Source: Desulfovibrio intestinalis (GTDB lineage Bacteria > Desulfobacterota > Desulfovibrionia > Desulfovibrionales > Desulfovibrionaceae). From it: a stretch of 54,110 bases of DNA. Below the pieces are notes generated by a model. It was not told the origin of the DNA. It made no database searches and was given only the letters and a program-made list of their open reading frames with translations. The stretch lies in assembly GCF_014202345.1 (NCBI RefSeq), contig NZ_JACHGO010000012.1, forward strand, positions 1 to 54,110. The letters are read 5' to 3'. How positions within the stretch are numbered: position 1 is the first letter of the stretch; each line of letters begins with the position of its first letter. Shown here piece after piece: positions 51,072 through 54,110 of this stretch. A program made the position numbers and the translations under genes.

Positions 51072-52424
51072 ATGAAAAATCCTATAATTATTGAAATATC
51101 CAACCTCCAGCCCACCGACTTCGACGCCGGGCAGGTTTTCAGCGGCAAACCCTCCGGCACCACGGTAAGAGGCTATGCCGCGCCCACAGCGTACACTCCG
51201 ATCCTTGACCCAGGCTACATCTTCCACGAATCCAGCCGCGACATGGTGGTTTGGTTCGTAAATCTTCAAGGGCCACAGGGGACACATGAACCTCTCTATG
51301 TCTTCGGCCCCACAGGCTGCGGCAAAACAAGTTGCATCAAGCAACTGGCGGCCAGGCTTAACTATCCCGTATTTGAGGTGACAGGACACGGGCGGCTGGA
51401 ATTTGCCGATCTGGTGGGGCACCTGACGGTCAAAGACGGCAACATGGCCTTTGAGTACGGCCCGCTGGCACTAGCCATGCGGTACGGCGCACTTCTTCTG
51501 CTTAATGAGATTGACTTAACCTCGCCAGAAATCGCCGCTGGCCTGAACAGCGTCTTGGATGGCTCCACCCTGTGCGTAGCGGAAAATGGGGGTGAGATCA
51601 TCCAGCCGCACCCCATGTTCCGCTTCGTGGCAACAGCCAATACCAATGGCGCTGGCGATGACACGGGCCTGTACCAGGGCACACAACGCCAGAACCTCGC
51701 GTGGCTGGACCGCTTTACCATCTGTGAAGTGGGTTACCCAACTGCGGATGTGGAAAAAAGCTTGCTTGCCAGGCGCTTCCCTTCACTGCCCGAAGCGCTC
51801 TGTGCCACCATGGTGGAGTACGCCAACGAAATCCGAAAACTATTCATGGGAGAAGCTTCGACCGGCAATCTGACCAACACCATTGAAGTTACCTTCTCCA
51901 CGCGCAGCCTGCTGCGCTGGGGCGATCTGACCGTGCGCTTCCAGCCTTTGGCCCATCAGGGCATACAGCCTGTCACCTATGCCCTTGACCGAGCGCTTGC
52001 CTATCGCGCCAGCCGCGAAACTCGCGCCATGCTGCACGAATTGGCACAGCGCATGTTTCCGCAACCGGTGGAAGCTGAAGCCCTTAAAACCAAAACGACT
52101 GAAACAGAAAGCCTGCAAGGTGAACAAGCCCTGCGCTTCATGCGCAGCCATTTGAGGAACACTCCTACGGTGGCGAAGCCTCGTGTTCATTTGGAGGTAG
52201 CTCATACCCCTCCCGGTAAAAAACAGAGCGGAAAGTTCTGGATCGGCGAGGCCAGGCCTGAAGGTCTTATGCTCCATTGGGGCAAGCCGGACACTGCCGG
52301 GCAACAACACTCTATCCCTGCTGAAAATTGTGCGGGCAACAATTCCGTGCTGGAGCTTGAAGCCCGCGCAGCCAAAAAGCTCACCGAAGGCTACGTCCTA
52401 AACATTACAAAAAGCTTATTTTAG
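51072..52424 (+). CDS. CobS/MoxR-type AAA ATPase with C-terminal WGR-like domain
   Basis: A 450-residue ATPase. Walker A (FGPTGCGKTSCIKQL) is near residue 78, Walker B (LLLLNEIDLTSPEI) near 140, sensor 1 in RFVATANTNGAGDD near 180. The same layout occurs in CobS, a cobaltochelatase subunit, and MoxR proteins, which remodel partners carrying VWA domains. Residues of about 385-443 (KFWIGEARPEGLMLHWGKPD, then LEARAAKKLTEGY) look like a WGR domain with Trp-Gly-Lys. ATG 51072 has AAGGTG eight bases upstream. It leads an operon with a DUF3150 gene and a CobT-like gene; cobalamin synthesis is not suggested. Confidence 0.82.
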   Translation: MKNPIIIEISNLQPTDFDAGQVFSGKPSGTTVRGYAAPTAYTPILDPGYIFHESSRDMVVWFVNLQGPQGTHEPLYVFGPTGCGKTSCIKQLAARLNYPVFEVTGHGRLEFADLVGHLTVKDGNMAFEYGPLALAMRYGALLLLNEIDLTSPEIAAGLNSVLDGSTLCVAENGGEIIQPHPMFRFVATANTNGAGDDTGLYQGTQRQNLAWLDRFTICEVGYPTADVEKSLLARRFPSLPEALCATMVEYANEIRKLFMGEASTGNLTNTIEVTFSTRSLLRWGDLTVRFQPLAHQGIQPVTYALDRALAYRASRETRAMLHELAQRMFPQPVEAEALKTKTTETESLQGEQALRFMRSHLRNTPTVAKPRVHLEVAHTPPGKKQSGKFWIGEARPEGLMLHWGKPDTAGQQHSIPAENCAGNNSVLELEARAAKKLTEGYVLNITKSLF

Positions 52425-52433
52425 GAGGCTGTT

Positions 52434-53471
52434 ATGACATCGATTATTTCTGACATTCGTATTCTCGACAATTTACTGGCCCTCAACCTCAATGTCAGCC
52501 TGTGGTCAGCCCGGCGCAAGATGAGCCAGGAAGACCTGGGCGGCGCAGAACTGCCCCCTGAAGACCTGGCATCTCTGGGATCAAAGCGCATTGCTGACCC
52601 GGAAAATCTCAAGGTGTTCGGTACGCTCAAGGCCCGCGCCTTCAACTATCTGGACCGGCACGGAGTACGCTTCATGTCCGGCTGGGCCATCCCTGAAGAA
52701 AAAGCCGGTGAAATCGTGCAAGAGCTTTGCAATATACGCAACGATTTTCAGAAAGAAAAAGAGGCCTTTCTGGCAGGCTATGATCAGAATGTGCAGGGCT
52801 GGATAGAAAAGCATCATCAGTGGGGCGAAATTATCCGCAATTCCATTGTGGGGCCGGACTATGTGCGTGCCCGCATGGATTTTCGCTGGCAATTGTACAA
52901 GGTGTCCCCGCTGGCGCAACATACAGATAACACAGCCGTGCTGGAAGCCGGTCTGGCAGAAGAGGTGCAGGGTCTGGGCGGCACACTCTTCGGCGAAGTG
53001 GCCAAGTCTGCCGAAGACATCTGGCGCAGGGTCTATCACGGCAAGACGGAAGTAACCCACAAGGCCCTTTCGCCTCTGCGAACTCTGCATGCCAAGCTCA
53101 CGGGCTTGTCTTTCGTGGAGCCGCATGTGGCTCCGGTGGCAGACATCGTGCAGGCCGCATTGCAGCGCATACCCAGGAAGGGCAACATCAGCGGCACAGA
53201 CTTGCTGTTGCTGCAAGGCCTGGTCTGCCTGCTCAAGGACAGTGATGCCCTGGTGGCACACGCCCAGAAGGTCATTGAGGGGTATGGCCCGGCCTTTGTG
53301 CTGGACGCCTTGCTGGCTGGGCCGAACGTTATCCACGAATCAGACGGCTTAGCTGAACAGATAGACGACATTGCAGGTGGGGATATGGATGACGCCCCCA
53401 TATTGCCGGATATCTCCGTGGCAGACAACACGCTGCCTCATCCAGCCATTCCCAGCCTGGGCCTGTGGTGA
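52434..53471 (+). CDS. DUF3150 protein of the CobS-CobT-like module
   Basis: A 345-residue, mostly helical, hydrophilic protein with no enzyme motif that I recognise. The segments LDNLLALNLNVSLWSARRKM near the N-terminus, LFGEVAKSAEDIWRRVYHG near 185 and FVLDALLAGPNVIHESDGLA near 285 correspond to the DUF3150 proteins found between CobS-like and CobT-like genes in conjugative and phage-like elements. Its role there is not known. GGAGG lies before ATG 52434. It starts nine bases after the ATPase stop and ends five bases before the CobT-like gene. Confidence 0.75.
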   Translation: MTSIISDIRILDNLLALNLNVSLWSARRKMSQEDLGGAELPPEDLASLGSKRIADPENLKVFGTLKARAFNYLDRHGVRFMSGWAIPEEKAGEIVQELCNIRNDFQKEKEAFLAGYDQNVQGWIEKHHQWGEIIRNSIVGPDYVRARMDFRWQLYKVSPLAQHTDNTAVLEAGLAEEVQGLGGTLFGEVAKSAEDIWRRVYHGKTEVTHKALSPLRTLHAKLTGLSFVEPHVAPVADIVQAALQRIPRKGNISGTDLLLLQGLVCLLKDSDALVAHAQKVIEGYGPAFVLDALLAGPNVIHESDGLAEQIDDIAGGDMDDAPILPDISVADNTLPHPAIPSLGLW

Positions 53472-53475
53472 TGCC

Positions 53476-54110
53476 ATGATTCGTTCAAAAGACGTTCTCA
53501 ACTGCCTGCCCCTGCTGGCATCCGTGCTGGGCGACCAGTACGGGGTGCAGATACGTATTGGTGGCAGTGAAGCCTGCACCGACGGCAAGGTTATTCAACT
53601 GCCCTCATTGCCGATGGCTTGCGAGCCGGAATTGCTGGCATTGGCAAGGTCGTTTGTCGATCATGAATCTGGCCATATCCGGCATACGGACTTTGTAGTA
53701 CTGAAGGCTGCCAACCTTGATCCTGTGACCTTCAATTTCTTTAACTGCCTGGAGGACTGGCGCATTGAAAAGAAGCTGTCCGCCATTTTTCCTGGCTGCC
53801 GACAGAATTTGAACTGGCTGATACGACGATTCTTTGTGGAAGAGGCACAGCCAAGGGCCGGGGGTGATTCCCCGGCCCTTGCTGTTTTGGACTATGTGCT
53901 GTTGACCGTACGGGCCTGGGATGTGGAAGAAGTTAACATTCCACGCATGGCAGCAGCAGCGGTGCTACGTCAGCACTTTCCCGGCCTGAAGGAAGCGCTG
54001 GATGCCACCTTGATCAAAGTCCACGTTCACTGTCCTGACACGGCTTCAGCCATCGCCTATGCTTGTCAATTGGCACAGAGCATTCGGCAGTGGAAGCCGC
54101 AATTGAGGGC
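53476..54110 (+). CDS. CobT-like protein, cut by the window edge
   Basis: The frame from ATG 53476 stays open to the last base (about 211 codons). An HESGH metal-site motif lies in FVDHESGHIRHTDFV near residue 70, followed by NFFNCLEDWRIEKKLSAIFP with the conserved Asn-x-x-Glu-Asp-x-Arg. These fit the N-terminal part of CobT-like proteins in mobile elements, whose C-terminal VWA domain would lie beyond the window. The VWA part would be the natural partner of the CobS/MoxR-type ATPase. A metalloprotease-like role for HESGH is inference. Confidence 0.8.
   Translation, partial: MIRSKDVLNCLPLLASVLGDQYGVQIRIGGSEACTDGKVIQLPSLPMACEPELLALARSFVDHESGHIRHTDFVVLKAANLDPVTFNFFNCLEDWRIEKKLSAIFPGCRQNLNWLIRRFFVEEAQPRAGGDSPALAVLDYVLLTVRAWDVEEVNIPRMAAAAVLRQHFPGLKEALDATLIKVHVHCPDTASAIAYACQLAQSIRQWKPQLR

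Noticed and set aside
1..54110. CRISPR array or retron/reverse transcriptase
   Set aside because: No regularly spaced identical repeats and no reverse-transcriptase motifs were seen; the Cas4-like nuclease stands next to an ERF gene and not next to other cas genes.

Overview
The window looks like a chromosome segment of a sulfate-reducing deltaproteobacterium of the Desulfovibrio group. The basis is the gene content and order (lone hypC, ileS-lspA-cpoB, a ferredoxin-nitroreductase fusion, flgF-flgG-flgA-flgH), the protein style and the GC-rich codon use. This is inference from sequence style, not from a database match.

Core part (1-14.9 kb). The left edge holds the tail of a membrane protein, then two convergent SAM methyltransferases, hypC (minus), the ileS-lspA-PLDc_N-cpoB operon closed by a perfect terminator, a cheZ-like phosphatase gene, a hairpin-rich leader in front of a ferredoxin/nitroreductase gene, and the flagellar rod/L-ring genes flgF, flgG, flgA and flgH. 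A terminator follows flgH. About 1.1 kb without genes comes next, holding roughly 95-bp degenerate repeats, and then tRNA-Leu(CAG).

Element-like part (14.9-28.6 kb). Directly after the tRNA lie a tyrosine recombinase, a RepA/DnaB-type AAA ATPase, an IS3 remnant, a small wHTH protein, a primase-DUF927 helicase fusion, an iteron-like repeat block, and a SWIM/SNF2 pair on the minus strand. An IS256 remnant ends the region. This is the expected layout of an integrative element using tRNA-Leu as its attachment site.

Surface-glycan part (28.6-48.1 kb). On the minus strand a wbpB-wbpE-wbpD set (UDP-diaminouronic acid synthesis) runs with a GumK-like glycosyltransferase, and an AsnB-like amidotransferase lies upstream. 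On the plus strand are a PglK-like ABC flippase and then an AT-rich insert (37.2-42.9 kb) with a methyltransferase-like protein, a DUF115 protein, an FkbM methyltransferase and a TIGR04326-like protein. The insert is bracketed by an N-terminal legC fragment and a C-terminal legB fragment. An NAD-dependent epimerase and three glycosyltransferases follow. The set would make, amidate, assemble and flip a glycan containing uronic acid; wbpA and wbpI are not in the window.

Right part (48.3-54.1 kb). This again looks like a mobile element: an ERF single-strand annealing protein, a Cas4-like Fe-S PD-(D/E)XK nuclease, a ParE/RelE toxin-antitoxin pair, a CobS/MoxR-type ATPase with a C-terminal WGR-like domain, a DUF3150 protein and a CobT-like protein cut by the window edge. 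No conjugation genes and no second att site were seen, so whether the glycan cluster is cargo of one large element or lies between two elements stays open.
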